Source: Mariniphaga sp.
GTDB lineage: Bacteria; Bacteroidota; Bacteroidia; Bacteroidales; Prolixibacteraceae
Length of the DNA stretch: 64,000 nucleotides
Direction of reading: 5' to 3'
NCBI GenBank assembly: GCA_025355585.1
Contig: JANXZJ010000193.1
Span: 1 to 64,000 of the forward strand
The notes under the pieces are model-generated. The model saw only the letters and a list, made by a program, of their open reading frames with translations. It ran no database searches and had not been told where the DNA came from. How positions within the stretch are numbered: the first letter of the stretch is position 1; each line of letters begins with the position of its first letter. Shown one piece after another: positions 1 through 9,140 of the stretch. Position numbers and translations under genes: made by a program.

Positions 1-864
1 CCTAATGTTTGTATCATTTCGGAAGAGGTTGCTGCAAAGGAGCAAACCCTCGAACAAATTGTAAACGAAATTGCCGATATTGTTACCGAACGTGCACAGA
101 ATGGCGAAACATTTGGTGTTGCGCTTATTCCTGAAGGTTTGGTTGAGTTTATTCCTGAGATTAAAGTATTAATTGCAGAGTTGAACGAATTACTTTCGGA
201 AGGTGAAACAGCTGAGATCTTTCAGACGCTGGCTACGAATACTGAAAAACGGGATTTTGTAATTGCCAATCTTACCTACGAATCCTCAAAGGTTTATGCT
301 TCTCTTCCTACGCGTATTGCCCGTCAGTTGACGCTCGATCGTGATCCTCACGGAAATGTTCAGGTTTCACGCATTGAAACTGAACGTCTGCTGATCGAGA
401 TGGTTGAAAAACGTTTGACTGAATTGATTAAGAGTGGTATTAAGGTGAAATTCTCTTCTCAGAACCACTTCTTTGGATATGAAGGACGTTGTGCTGCACC
501 TTCAAATTTTGATGCCGATTATTGTTATTCATTGGGTTTTATTGCTTCTCTTTTGATCGGAAACGGGAAAACGGGCTATCTTGCTTCTGTTCGCAATACT
601 ACAGCTCCTGCTGCTGAATGGATTCCAGGAGGCGTGCCAATCACGATGATGTTGAACATGGAACGTCGTAGTGGAGAAATGAAACCGGTTATTCAAAAAG
701 CATTGGTTCAACTTGATGGAGCGCCATTCAAAGCTTTTGCAGAAAAACGCGAAGAGTGGGCGATTACAACTTCCTTTGTGTACCCGGGACCAATTCAATA
801 TTGGGGACCTTCAACCGTTTGTGATGCTCCGACAAAGACATTGCAACTTGAAAAAACAAAATAA
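1..864 (+). CDS. pfp: PPi-dependent 6-phosphofructokinase, 3' part
   Basis: C-terminal 287 residues of diphosphate--fructose-6-phosphate 1-phosphotransferase, which phosphorylates fructose 6-phosphate with pyrophosphate in cytosolic glycolysis (reversible). The reading frame is open from base 1, so the gene starts outside the window; the TTG at 139 is internal. Recognised from the segment PNVCIISEEVAAKEQTL at the window start, the PEGLVEFIP motif about residues 44-52 of the fragment, and the C-terminal GYEGRCAAPSNFDADYCY segment. These are typical of the long (about 550-residue) plant-beta-like bacterial PFP clade common in Bacteroidota. A strong hairpin terminator follows the stop, and the next gene is convergent. 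The family call is firm; allosteric behaviour cannot be judged from this fragment. Confidence 0.93.
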   Translation, partial: PNVCIISEEVAAKEQTLEQIVNEIADIVTERAQNGETFGVALIPEGLVEFIPEIKVLIAELNELLSEGETAEIFQTLATNTEKRDFVIANLTYESSKVYASLPTRIARQLTLDRDPHGNVQVSRIETERLLIEMVEKRLTELIKSGIKVKFSSQNHFFGYEGRCAAPSNFDADYCYSLGFIASLLIGNGKTGYLASVRNTTAPAAEWIPGGVPITMMLNMERRSGEMKPVIQKALVQLDGAPFKAFAEKREEWAITTSFVYPGPIQYWGPSTVCDAPTKTLQLEKTK

Positions 865-913
865 TTCTACAACCAGAAATAGTAACACTTCACAATTTCA
901 TAAATTATAAGAT

Positions 914-944
914 CCCCTTCTGTCAGTTGATGGAAGGGGTTTTC
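914..944 (+). terminator. Rho-independent terminator after pfp
   Basis: A 7-bp stem, CCCCTTC (914-920) with GAAGGGG (933-939), has a 12-base loop and is followed by TTTT. It lies 50 bases after the pfp stop and just before the end of the convergent rsmE gene. Confidence 0.8.
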
Positions 945-945
945 G

Positions 946-1647
946 TTATTGATTGATCAGATTGACAGTATGGCATGCAACCAAAGCTGCAGTTTCCGTT
1001 CTCAGGCGTGAATCACCAAGTGAAATTGGAATAAATCCTTCATTAATAGCTAATTCAACCTCTTCGTTTGAAAAATCACCTTCAGGACCTATCAAAATCA
1101 TTACATCTTTTCCCTTCACCACCACATCGCGTAACAGCACTTTTTCCCCTTCATTACAATGGGCAATAAAACGAAGTCCTTTGAAAGGCGTTTTTATAGT
1201 TTCCCTGAAAGTTTGCAGCGGACTTAAAACTGGTAAAAAAGCTTTTATCGATTGCTTAATGGCTGAGATCATAACTTTCTCCAACCTTTCGGGTTTAACA
1301 TCTTTCCTTTCGGAATAACGACTAATCAGCGGAATAACCGTGTCAATCCCTATTTCAGTCGCCTTCTCGAGAAACCACTCGTATCGATCGATATTTTTTG
1401 TGGGAGAAACAGCGATGGTCAGTTTGTAATCCTTTTTACCGTAATCATATTTCTTGTCAACAACTTGCAGCATACAAGCTTTGGGATGAGCATTGGTAAT
1501 TACTGCTTCGCAAAATAACCCTTTGCCGTCGATCAAAAAGAGTTTTTCACCTTCAGTTAGTCTAAGTACCCTGACACAGTGTTTGGATTCCTCTTCACTT
1601 AACCTATAAGTATCGCTTTGAATATCGGGTGTATAAAATAAATGCAT
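946..1647 (-). CDS. rsmE: 16S rRNA (uracil-1498-N3)-methyltransferase RsmE
   Basis: SPOUT-class methyltransferase that methylates N3 of U1498 in 16S rRNA using S-adenosylmethionine. About 233 residues. The start is placed at the internal ATG giving MHLFYTPDI, the usual N-terminus of Bacteroidota RsmE; the frame is open 11 codons further upstream, but that extension is not family-like. Visible features are the N-terminal PUA-like part with the HCVRVLRL segment, then the knotted SAM-binding part with ILIGPEGDFS (the family usually has GPEGG) and SLGDSRLRTETA near the C-terminus. Only about 80 bases separate it from the upstream acyl-CoA ligase gene on the same strand, so the two may be co-transcribed. 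Confidence 0.93.
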   Translation of the reverse strand: MHLFYTPDIQSDTYRLSEEESKHCVRVLRLTEGEKLFLIDGKGLFCEAVITNAHPKACMLQVVDKKYDYGKKDYKLTIAVSPTKNIDRYEWFLEKATEIGIDTVIPLISRYSERKDVKPERLEKVMISAIKQSIKAFLPVLSPLQTFRETIKTPFKGLRFIAHCNEGEKVLLRDVVVKGKDVMILIGPEGDFSNEEVELAINEGFIPISLGDSRLRTETAALVACHTVNLINQ

Positions 1648-1731
1648 TTTGATAGTTAAAGATGATAAACCATTGTCCAAAGATAACAGGGTAACAATAG
1701 AAATAAAGGAAACAGCCTTATATGTTATGGC

Positions 1732-3369
1732 TCATGAGTAAAGAAACCGCTTGATTTTTTGCGTGGGCGTTCTTTCAAATGGTTTGGTTTGAACAAGTAC
1801 AAGCTGAACCTGTGAAAATTTATTAACCCGTGAATTCACATATTTTTGAAGTTCTGCAAGCAACTCATCAAGTTTTGCATTGAATAGCTCCGCCTGATTG
1901 AGTATGGCATGGTATTGAGCTTCCAGTTCTTCCATATTAAGCAATACAAGGGCAACAAGTTTCCCCTTCCGTTCAACAACCAGTGATTCAATAACATTTT
2001 CGAAATCATTAATCACCGACTCGATCTCTTCGGGGAAGATATTTTCTCCGGAAGCACTCACAATCATATTTTTTAAACGTCCTTTAAATGCCAGGTATCC
2101 TTTCCCGTCAAAATGGCCGAGATCCCCGGTTTTAAACCAACCATCTTCAGTAAGGACCTCTTTGGTCAATTCAGGTTCTTTGTAATAACCTTTCATCACA
2201 TTGGGTCCTTTGGCCCAGACTTCACCCTGACCCGTTTTAGAATCTGGCTGATTGATCTTTAATTCGACACCGGGCATTGCAGGACCGATTGTACATAATC
2301 GTGTAAAACCTGCATCTGTACCCGCAATAAGAGGTGCGGTTTCGGTGAGACCATAGCCGATAGAGTAGGGGAATTTTGCTTCACGCAGAAACCTTTCGAC
2401 TTTCCCATCAAGTTTAGCTCCGCCTATTCCAAAAAAAAGCAATTCACCTCCAAAAGTTTTCATCAGTTTTTTGCCTGCAATCCGATTAAGTAATAATCTG
2501 ATTGGTGTAATGCCGTACAATATCCGAATAAATTTATTTTGATAGAATTTGGGCTTGATTTGTTTTGTGTAAATCTTCTCGATAATGAGTGGAACAGTGA
2601 AGATAATTGTTGGTTTTACTATTTGCAAAGCTGGGATTAAAACTGCCGGAGTCGGAAGTTTTTTGAGATAATGCACCGATGACCCGCACATAACCGGCAG
2701 AATCAGGCTAAGTGTGTTTTCGTAAGTGTGCGAAAGCGGCAACAACGACAGGAATCGGTCAGTAACTGACATAGAATGAATCAATCCGCCATGTTCTGCA
2801 TCCCAGACCAGGTTCTTATGGGTGAGCATAACACCTTTAGATTTACCTGTCGTGCCGGAGGTATAAATAATCGATGCCAGATCGTCTTCTTCAACTGTAA
2901 AGGAATAAATACTTTCGGGAGAAATATCTGCATCTGAAGCCGATGGACCTGAAATTTTCTCAAAACTTTCAATCCGGATAATCACTTTTGACGGATCAGC
3001 TTTGAACTGTTCAATCTTTGTTAAAAGATTTTCAGAAACAAATATCACTTTCGAGTCAGAGTGTTCAATGATATTGGAGATCTCAGTAACTGAAAAATCA
3101 GGAAGAATAGGTACCGCAATGGCACCGATGGTTGTTATTGCAAAATAGGAAATACCCCAATTGGGCATATTGGTACTCAGAATAACAACTTTATCTCCTT
3201 TAGAGATTCCTGTCTTAATGAGTTGAATAACAACAAGATTGATTTCATTCTCCAGTTGCGCGTACGTGCGATTGGCTTCACCTACAAAAACAAGCGACTG
3301 GCTCGTGCTGTATTTGACAAAACTGTTTCGGAGCATCGCAGGAATCGTATATTTGTTCAGTTGTCCCAT
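1732..3369 (-). CDS. Long-chain acyl-CoA ligase-like AMP-binding enzyme
   Basis: ANL-superfamily adenylate-forming enzyme of 545 residues, most like long-chain-fatty-acid--CoA ligases (fatty acid + ATP + CoA to acyl-CoA). Motifs in order: phosphate-binding loop YTSGTTGKSKGV (about residue 170), GYGLTETAPLI (about 340), FKTGDLGHFD (about 415) and GRLKNMIVSASGENIFPEEIE, the hinge and C-terminal domain (about 430-450). The C-terminus ends in RTPTQKIKRFLYS, carrying the lysine expected for the adenylation half-reaction. No signal peptide; probably cytosolic or membrane-associated. Chain-length preference cannot be read from the sequence. It starts 276 bases from the divergent DUF3784-like gene. 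Confidence 0.88.
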   Translation of the reverse strand: MGQLNKYTIPAMLRNSFVKYSTSQSLVFVGEANRTYAQLENEINLVVIQLIKTGISKGDKVVILSTNMPNWGISYFAITTIGAIAVPILPDFSVTEISNIIEHSDSKVIFVSENLLTKIEQFKADPSKVIIRIESFEKISGPSASDADISPESIYSFTVEEDDLASIIYTSGTTGKSKGVMLTHKNLVWDAEHGGLIHSMSVTDRFLSLLPLSHTYENTLSLILPVMCGSSVHYLKKLPTPAVLIPALQIVKPTIIFTVPLIIEKIYTKQIKPKFYQNKFIRILYGITPIRLLLNRIAGKKLMKTFGGELLFFGIGGAKLDGKVERFLREAKFPYSIGYGLTETAPLIAGTDAGFTRLCTIGPAMPGVELKINQPDSKTGQGEVWAKGPNVMKGYYKEPELTKEVLTEDGWFKTGDLGHFDGKGYLAFKGRLKNMIVSASGENIFPEEIESVINDFENVIESLVVERKGKLVALVLLNMEELEAQYHAILNQAELFNAKLDELLAELQKYVNSRVNKFSQVQLVLVQTKPFERTPTQKIKRFLYS

Positions 3370-3645
3370 CTCTTTTATTTACGAAGTCCGCAAAGATAAT
3401 TTTAACTTCCCAAAAAAATGGTAACTTCCCTTTGATCTGTAACTGTTATCAAACAGTTTTGACCCGATCTTGTTCGGAAATTCTTAAAATAGATCTACGT
3501 TTACAACTGATAAAGGGATAAATTTGGTGTTTCTTTCATCAATAAAATTAAATTGTTAACGACAAAACAAAAACAAATAGCAACCTTTACAACCGTATTA
3601 AAGCAGGTAATTTAAGTATTCATTCTCCTGATAAAATAGATAACA

Positions 3646-4362
3646 ATGACAGTAATGAACTTGAATTTGGGATTATTCTTTATCGGATTAGGATTTCTTG
3701 TAAAAGCAGTCCCTAACCTGATTGCAGGTTACAATACGATGAACAAAGAACAAAAAGCAAATGTCGACATTCAGGGATTATCAACTTTTATGCGAAATGT
3801 GTTCATTGTGATAGGTTTGGTAATAATTGCCGGAAATTTTCTGTTACGTTTATTGGAATTTCCAATGATTGCCAGTTCATTGACTTTTATAGTTCCATTT
3901 GTTGGAATTACATTCGTCATTGTAAAATCCCCAAAATTTGACCATAACAAACAATTTACCAGATCGAAGATGGTATATGTCGTGCTGTGATTTATTGTTT
4001 TATTTGTTGCGGGATTATTTTACTTTGGCACAACGCCTGCAAAAATTAAAATAACTGGAGAATCCATCCACATTACCGGGATATACGGCATTGAACTTAA
4101 AGGTAGAGATATTCAGGAAATTGCAATGTGTGAAAAATTACCTTCAATAATTAAACGGACGAATGGATTTAGTTTTGGTTCATCGAATAAGGGAAATTTT
4201 AAACTTGAAGAATTTGGCAAGTGCAAGCTTTTTCTTCAGTCAGAAAGCGGTCCCTATTTAATCTTAACTGAAAAGAGTGGAGAAAAAATCATCCTTAACC
4301 AAAAGAACAAGACTGAAACAGAACAGGTTTTCGAAAATATTAAAACGTTGATTAATAAATAA
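3646..4362 (+). pseudogene. DUF3784-like membrane protein with PH-like tail, interrupted by in-frame TGA
   Basis: The frame is open from ATG 3646 to TAA 4362 (239 codons) except for one TGA at 3988-3990 (codon 115). The first part has two hydrophobic segments and motifs such as LGLFFIGLGFLVKA and NLIAGYNTM, typical of DUF3784-type membrane proteins. The part after the TGA continues in the same frame with a third hydrophobic segment (FIVLFVAGLFYFG), then a beta-rich region ending GEKIILNQ...VFENIKTLI that resembles a bacterial PH domain. Both halves read as one protein, so this looks like a single nonsense change (for example TGG to TGA between VVL and FIV) or a base error. Other genes here use TGA as a normal stop, so recoding is unlikely. 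Confidence 0.75.
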
Positions 4363-4397
4363 CACGCTTTAAGTGGATTAATAAAAAAACAACAACA

Positions 4398-5150
4398 ATG
4401 AAAAAAGCAATTTTAATTCTACTATTACTTATTCCGGCATTGTCCTTTGCCCAGGTTGATAAACAATCTTTCTACAACCCTAATGATTATCCTGCGACAA
4501 AATATTCAGTCAAAATTGACACCTTTTCACTTAAAACTTTCAAAGTTGAATTGGTTCAGGTAAAGCTAAAAGCGGAACAACCTTCAGAAAATACAGCTTA
4601 TTGCAGGATTTGGCTAACGGTGAAAAGTGGCAATACGGTTGTTGACAAGTTATTTTTCCCGGAATGTCATGCCACTGGGGGATGTTCAGGAATTTTTGCT
4701 GATGGACAACCCAGCAAAGAATATATAATTCTGTCAAAATTCGGGGACAATTCAGGTCAACTGATTATCATTGATAATACCGGTAAAATTCAGACTTATC
4801 CTGGTGGTGGCTACTCTGTTTCTGATGATTTAAAATACCTGTTCACCGTTCATGAGTCCAATACAATCGGAGTTACAGTTTTTGATCTTTCGAAAAATAA
4901 AATGATTTATTTAATTGAACAGTTAAAGAGTGAACTCGCAGATTTTTACCAGGCAGGTAACAAATATTTTGTGGTTGAAATAGATGATGACGCTACAAAC
5001 GAAAACCAGACAAATATTTTCACTTTTGATTTTGCTATAGGATATATGATCAAATCGACTGTCAACGACCAGTATGTCGAAAAGGCAACACGACTTAAAG
5101 CGTATAACCGGTATAACTTTGCACCTTGTAATTGCGGACAAAAAAATTAA
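4398..5150 (+). CDS. Exported protein of unknown function, 250 aa
   Basis: Not recognised. A Sec signal peptide is clear (MKKAILILLLLIPALSFA, cleavage before Q), so the product is periplasmic or outer-membrane-facing. The mature part of about 230 residues looks beta-rich, with alternating segments such as GQLIIIDNTGKIQTYPGGGYSVSDDLKYLF that recall a beta-propeller or repeat of 'statement of state' strands. The C-terminus has CNCGQ. It starts 35 bases after the broken DUF3784-like gene and may share its transcript. No catalytic motif is visible. Confidence 0.7.
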   Translation: MKKAILILLLLIPALSFAQVDKQSFYNPNDYPATKYSVKIDTFSLKTFKVELVQVKLKAEQPSENTAYCRIWLTVKSGNTVVDKLFFPECHATGGCSGIFADGQPSKEYIILSKFGDNSGQLIIIDNTGKIQTYPGGGYSVSDDLKYLFTVHESNTIGVTVFDLSKNKMIYLIEQLKSELADFYQAGNKYFVVEIDDDATNENQTNIFTFDFAIGYMIKSTVNDQYVEKATRLKAYNRYNFAPCNCGQKN

Positions 5151-5264
5151 ATGCGGAAACGAAAATACAACCCCCACATTCTGCCGGTTAAAAAGCGAAA
5201 GCAATTCAGGGGAAAGTAAATAAGTAATACAGGTTCAACAGGTCATTTAAAAATTGTGGACGAA

Positions 5265-5783
5265 ATGGTTATTCAATATATTTTAGAAACTGAAAGACTG
5301 AGACTTCGGGAATTTACGACAGAAGATGCACAATTCATCGTTGAACTTGTAAATAGCCCTGGCTGGCTGGAATTTATCGGCGACAGAAATATAAAGTCAG
5401 AAGAACAGGCAACGATTTATCTCGAAAATGGACCAATCAGAAGCTATCGCGAAAATGGATTTGGTCTATCATTGGTTGAAACAAAAGACAATGGTTTAAA
5501 GATTGGAATGTGCGGGATCATTAAACGTGATCATTTAGATCATCCTGACATTGGTTTTGCCTTTTTGCCTCAATTTACAGGGAAGGGATACGCATTTGAA
5601 ATGGCCAGTGCAACCTTGACTTTTGCTTTAAATACGTTAAAGTTGCCGGTGATGAGTGCCATTACGCTTGCTAACAACGAAAGATCAATTAAGCTTTTAG
5701 AGAAAATAGGGTTGAAATTTATTAAACCATTTCATTTTCCAAACGACGAAGAAGAACTAATGTTATTCAGTAACCAGGAATAA
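5265..5783 (+). CDS. GNAT-family N-acetyltransferase (RimJ/RimL-like)
   Basis: About 172 residues. The ATG at 5265 gives MVIQYILETERLRLREF, the normal N-terminus of this group; a GTG nine bases upstream is possible but less likely. Features in order: the LETERLRLREFTTEDA start, a central strand with IGMCGIIKRDHLDHPDIGFAFLPQFTGKGYAFE containing the acetyl-CoA loop (Q/R-x-x-G-x-G/A variant, about residues 105-112), and the C-terminal LANNERSIKLLEKIGLKF motif of RimJ/RimL enzymes. It transfers acetyl from acetyl-CoA to an amine; the substrate (protein N-terminus, antibiotic or small amine) is unknown. Confidence 0.88.
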   Translation: MVIQYILETERLRLREFTTEDAQFIVELVNSPGWLEFIGDRNIKSEEQATIYLENGPIRSYRENGFGLSLVETKDNGLKIGMCGIIKRDHLDHPDIGFAFLPQFTGKGYAFEMASATLTFALNTLKLPVMSAITLANNERSIKLLEKIGLKFIKPFHFPNDEEELMLFSNQE

Positions 5784-6117
5784 TCAGATACACCTTCAAA
5801 GGACCATAAATCTGGTGTAATATATTGAAATGTTTGTGCTTTGACTTATGACAGGCTTTAAAATCCTTATGCCACATCAGCCGGCCCAAATAAATCCTTT
5901 CTTTAATGACTTGGATTATAAAAAATTATGTATGTTTACAGAGGTAACATACAGCTTCGTTTTGTCTGTCCGGAAACAACAGGTTCTATGGATGGAAGGT
6001 GATGAGTGCAAACGGATGGCACAATTTTACTGTATCAACCAACCGATTTATTAAATTGTAATTTCTTTTTAATCTTCAAATTAATAAAATATTGATATTT
6101 ACTTCAAAGCTTTAACC
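5784..6117. other. Intergenic stretch, no supported gene
   Basis: AT-rich spacer between the GNAT gene and the next exported-protein gene. An open frame of 68 codons at 5848-6054 has no family-like composition, so I do not call it a gene. No clear terminator or operator seen. Confidence 0.5.
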
Positions 6118-6783
6118 ATGAAAACCCTACTTGTTCTTTTTTTAATCATTTTTTCTTCAAGCCTTTACGGACAAACAGATTCAATTGAAAAAGCTGCAAT
6201 TACAGCTAAATTTTTATCCAAAGACCTGACGCAGGAAGCCCTTTCACAGATTGGCAGTAAGTGGAATATATTGATGAAGAAAATAAATAAATATCCTGAT
6301 CTGCCCTTGGATAAAGATGGAGTCGTTCATTATCAATATCTGAATGATTTCAAAAATATGAAAAAGGAAATCCTTTTCAACAGAATACTTGAATTCCTTA
6401 CAATCAATTATGGATTTTATCCGTCCAATTTGTATTCAAATTCGGCTGACGGCAGGATTATTTTTAATGGCAGTTTCAATATCGATGGTACCTATAGCGG
6501 AATTTACACAGCGGTTATTTCAATAAAAGATGAGAAATTGCGGATCGAATTTATTAATATAGGATTTCAGGCATTTTATGGTGCTCATGATTCAGGTGGT
6601 ACATGGTACCCCGATAGAACCACTAATTCCAGTATCAGCCAATTTTACCCCGTATTATTAAAAGATTCTTCACAATGGGTGGTTACTTTTAATTTGTTTA
6701 AAACTTCAAATGAATATTACAAAAATGAGGCAGAAAAACTCAGTAATTTTTTAACGACTTATGATTCAACTTATCTTTTTTAA
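6118..6783 (+). CDS. Exported protein with DUF4468-like fold
   Basis: 221 residues with a signal peptide (MKTLLVLFLIIFSSSLYG, then QTD). The central region carries the pattern of Bacteroidota DUF4468 (TBP-like fold) proteins. Its parts are a D-G-V-V-H-Y strand about residue 65, a 'K-K-E-I-L-F-N-R-I-L-E-F-L' helix, an I-I-F-N-G-S-F strand about 117, and paired strands 'YTAVISIKDEKLRIEFINIGF' near 140. The family has no known biochemical role. The assignment is by pattern only and moderately sure. Confidence 0.6.
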   Translation: MKTLLVLFLIIFSSSLYGQTDSIEKAAITAKFLSKDLTQEALSQIGSKWNILMKKINKYPDLPLDKDGVVHYQYLNDFKNMKKEILFNRILEFLTINYGFYPSNLYSNSADGRIIFNGSFNIDGTYSGIYTAVISIKDEKLRIEFINIGFQAFYGAHDSGGTWYPDRTTNSSISQFYPVLLKDSSQWVVTFNLFKTSNEYYKNEAEKLSNFLTTYDSTYLF

Positions 6784-6938
6784 TGCAACCCGGTAAGGTT
6801 TATATATTTGAACGAAAAATTTTATGTTCCTGTAATCAGTTTACTAAAAATGACAGGATTTATAATTTTTCAAAACCAGTTGTAATATTTCCCCGGTTTT
6901 AACGACCTATCGGTTATAAATCCCCAAAAATTTGAGCT

Positions 6939-7715
6939 ATGAAAAAGATTTACATTTTTATTTGTTTGTCGCTGGTGTTTATATCCATGGGATTCAGGAT
7001 CAATCCGGATACGCCATTAAAGGAGATGAAAAAAAGTATTGCGCTGGGTAAGGAAAAAGAAATAAAAACGGAAATTTCATTTACCGCCGGGGAACTTCAT
7101 ATCAACGCTTTATCAAATCAATTGATAGAAGGATCTTACCGGTATCGTCTCGACAAATGGAAGCCGGATATTTCCTATCGCGAAGAGAACCAAACCGGAA
7201 CTCTCAAAATCAAAACAATTGATGAAAGAGAAGGACGAAATTTTGATAACGAGGATAATTGTGAATGGGATATTTCATTGAATAAAAAAGTGTTGAATGA
7301 CCTGACCATTAAAATGATCGCAGGTAAAGGCAACATCGATTTGCAGGGTTGCAATTTAAAAAGATTCGGATTCAGATTAGCTGCCGGTGATATCAATATC
7401 AATCTTCGGAATACTTCAGTTCCTGATCTGGAATTTAATGCAGCAGTTGGATCAGCGGTGATCGATCTTTCGGGTAAATGGAACAATGATTTAAATGCAA
7501 CCATGAGTGGCGGCGTCGGAGAACTCACATTAAAACTCCCATCTCAGACCGGAATAAAATTAAATATACATGGTGGCCTGGGAGAAACTCATGCACCCGG
7601 TTTTAAGAAACAAAACAGTACCTATACGAATAGTTTGTTTGGTAAAACAAAGGAAACCATTTACATTAACTTCTCGGGCGGAATAGGAAATGTAAACGTT
7701 CAATTGGTTGATTGA
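6939..7715 (+). CDS. Exported toastrack/LiaF-like beta-helical protein
   Basis: 258 residues with an N-terminal signal peptide (MKKIYIFICLSLVFISMGF). The mature protein resembles the toastrack/LiaF-like fold: an N-terminal region with FTAGELHINAL, then regularly spaced glycine-rich strands (IAGKGNIDLQGCNL, LAAGDININL, AAVGSAVIDLSG, SGGVGELTLKLPS, HGGLGETHAPGF, SGGIGNVNVQL). Such domains occur in cell-envelope stress proteins and are often exported in Bacteroidota. No enzyme motif seen. The role is inferred only from the fold. Confidence 0.7.
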   Translation: MKKIYIFICLSLVFISMGFRINPDTPLKEMKKSIALGKEKEIKTEISFTAGELHINALSNQLIEGSYRYRLDKWKPDISYREENQTGTLKIKTIDEREGRNFDNEDNCEWDISLNKKVLNDLTIKMIAGKGNIDLQGCNLKRFGFRLAAGDININLRNTSVPDLEFNAAVGSAVIDLSGKWNNDLNATMSGGVGELTLKLPSQTGIKLNIHGGLGETHAPGFKKQNSTYTNSLFGKTKETIYINFSGGIGNVNVQLVD

Positions 7716-7786
7716 TTTGCTGATTTCCGGTTTATTGATACAAGGATGCGCAACTTTCACCGGGTTTTAATCATCCTAAGAATAAA

Positions 7787-8155
7787 ATGATAAAAGTGAA
7801 AGAAGGCGCATTTTATTTGGTTATTATTCTGGCACTTTTCGGTTGCAATAAAAGCAAGAACAATATTACCGGCGATCTGAACAATCAAGCGGGTGCAATC
7901 GAAATTCACCGCTGTTTTTGTTCCGCTTCGGCATACCGTTACCTGATTGTGACATACAATGGCAACGAACCAACCTATTACAACCCAATCAACCTCGCAG
8001 AGGACTATAAGGATCAGAATTACAGAATCACATTTAGCGCAGATCTGTTAAATGACAGCAGTATTGTTTATACAAATCTGGCAAATGACGCATTGGTCGA
8101 GGCATTTAAAGTAAGAAATGTAAAGCTGATTGCAATTGAAAAAACAGCCGAATGA
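7787..8155 (+). CDS. Small lipoprotein, 122 aa, unknown
   Basis: Not recognised. A lipoprotein signal peptide ends in the lipobox LFGC (Cys about residue 20), followed by NKSKNN, with no Asp at +2. The mature part is about 100 residues with IEIHRCFCSASAYRYLIVTYNG, two close cysteines and several beta-strand-like stretches. It lies 71 bases after the toastrack-like gene and 44 bases before another lipoprotein gene, so an operon of exported proteins is likely. Confidence 0.65.
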   Translation: MIKVKEGAFYLVIILALFGCNKSKNNITGDLNNQAGAIEIHRCFCSASAYRYLIVTYNGNEPTYYNPINLAEDYKDQNYRITFSADLLNDSSIVYTNLANDALVEAFKVRNVKLIAIEKTAE

Positions 8156-8199
8156 CTTTTTAAAATTAACTTTGACAACTGAAAAAAGGACCAAATCTT

Positions 8200-8997
8200 A
8201 TGACCAGGCAATTTCTAATCTTCCTGCTTTTTGCTTGCACACTTTCAGGTTGCGATAAAAGTACACTGACCTATTCAGCCGATCCCAATTACCCGACAGT
8301 TATTAAGAAATTGGATGCTTCAATACTCTCCGGATTAAAAACTTCTTACGCTCAAAGGAATAAATACCTGACATCGTCACTGAATGAATTTGGCTTTTGT
8401 CACTCCGATGAAATTAACAATTCAGTTGATACGCCGCCGCTTTTAAATATGCCAACGCAACCCGAAGCCATTGAGATTGTTAAAAGTTTTGTATCTCAAA
8501 ATTCAGCAGGTACAGGTATTAAAAACCCGGCAGCCATTACCTTTTCGGATGTGTTTTCAAGTTCTCCCTATTGGGATGGCGCCTCTTCACTGGTTCTGAA
8601 AACAGCAAACCAGCGCATCGATACAATCGAAGTGTTGTATACACAAATTATTTTTCACCTTAAAAGCCGCGAATTGGTATATTGTGCAGGCAACTGGTAT
8701 CCCAATGTTTATATTCCGAACAAATTCATTGTTGATCGCGACCAGGCAAAAGAATCACTGATCGATAAAATTGTATGGCACTCCACAATTGCAGGAATAC
8801 CTTACAGTGCCACAATTACAGCGGCAAGTTTAGCGGCATGCACAACCCGTTTAGTTATATTCCCATATACGGTTAACAACCAGATTCAACTTCGCGTTAC
8901 CTGGCAAATCAATATTCCGGGACCTGTTTACTATATAATCTTTGTAGACGTAATGACCGGTGAATTGATTAATGAACTACCTACAATCATTTCGTAA
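8200..8997 (+). CDS. Lipoprotein, 265 aa, unknown
   Basis: Not recognised. The signal peptide has lipobox LSGC (MTRQFLIFLLFACTLSGC). The mature region of about 245 residues has no catalytic motif I can identify. The segment TQPEAIEIVKSFVSQNSAGTG and the C-terminal YYIIFVDVMTGELINELPTII pattern resemble peptidase-propeptide-like (PepSY-type) strands, but weakly. It follows the smaller lipoprotein gene at 44 bases and is probably co-transcribed with it. Confidence 0.65.
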   Translation: MTRQFLIFLLFACTLSGCDKSTLTYSADPNYPTVIKKLDASILSGLKTSYAQRNKYLTSSLNEFGFCHSDEINNSVDTPPLLNMPTQPEAIEIVKSFVSQNSAGTGIKNPAAITFSDVFSSSPYWDGASSLVLKTANQRIDTIEVLYTQIIFHLKSRELVYCAGNWYPNVYIPNKFIVDRDQAKESLIDKIVWHSTIAGIPYSATITAASLAACTTRLVIFPYTVNNQIQLRVTWQINIPGPVYYIIFVDVMTGELINELPTIIS

Positions 8998-9056
8998 AAA
9001 CAGCTTCTGAAATCCCTTATAATTTGAAGGTTTCGTAAATTCTGAAAATTCGTTGT

Positions 9057-9119
9057 ATACCTGTTGAGAATACTCACGTATCAGCAGGAGAATGGTTTTG
9101 AATCATTCTCAAAAGGTAT
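9057..9119. repeat. Inverted repeat with a competing inner hairpin upstream of the VOC gene
   Basis: Arms ATACCTGTTGAGAAT (9057-9071) and ATTCTCAAAAGGTAT (9105-9119) pair at 14 of 15 positions across a 33-base loop. Inside, GAGAATG (9088-9094) can pair with CATTCTC (9104-9110), using the same 3' strand. The two structures exclude each other, as in an attenuator. The end is 21 bases before the VOC start codon. Function unproven. Confidence 0.45.
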
Positions 9120-9140
9120 TTATTCACAAAAGCAGAAGAT

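Noticed and set aside
4126-4362. Separate 78-residue gene starting at 4126
   Set aside because: It is the in-frame continuation of the gene starting at 3646 beyond one TGA, so it is better described as part of that broken gene.
5151-5219. 22-codon basic frame directly after the 4398 gene (MRKRKYNPHILPVKKRKQFR...)
   Set aside because: Begins right at the previous stop; could be real, but too short and without other support to call.
5848-6054. Open frame of 68 codons between the GNAT and DUF4468-like genes
   Set aside because: No family-like features, no start context and low coding quality.
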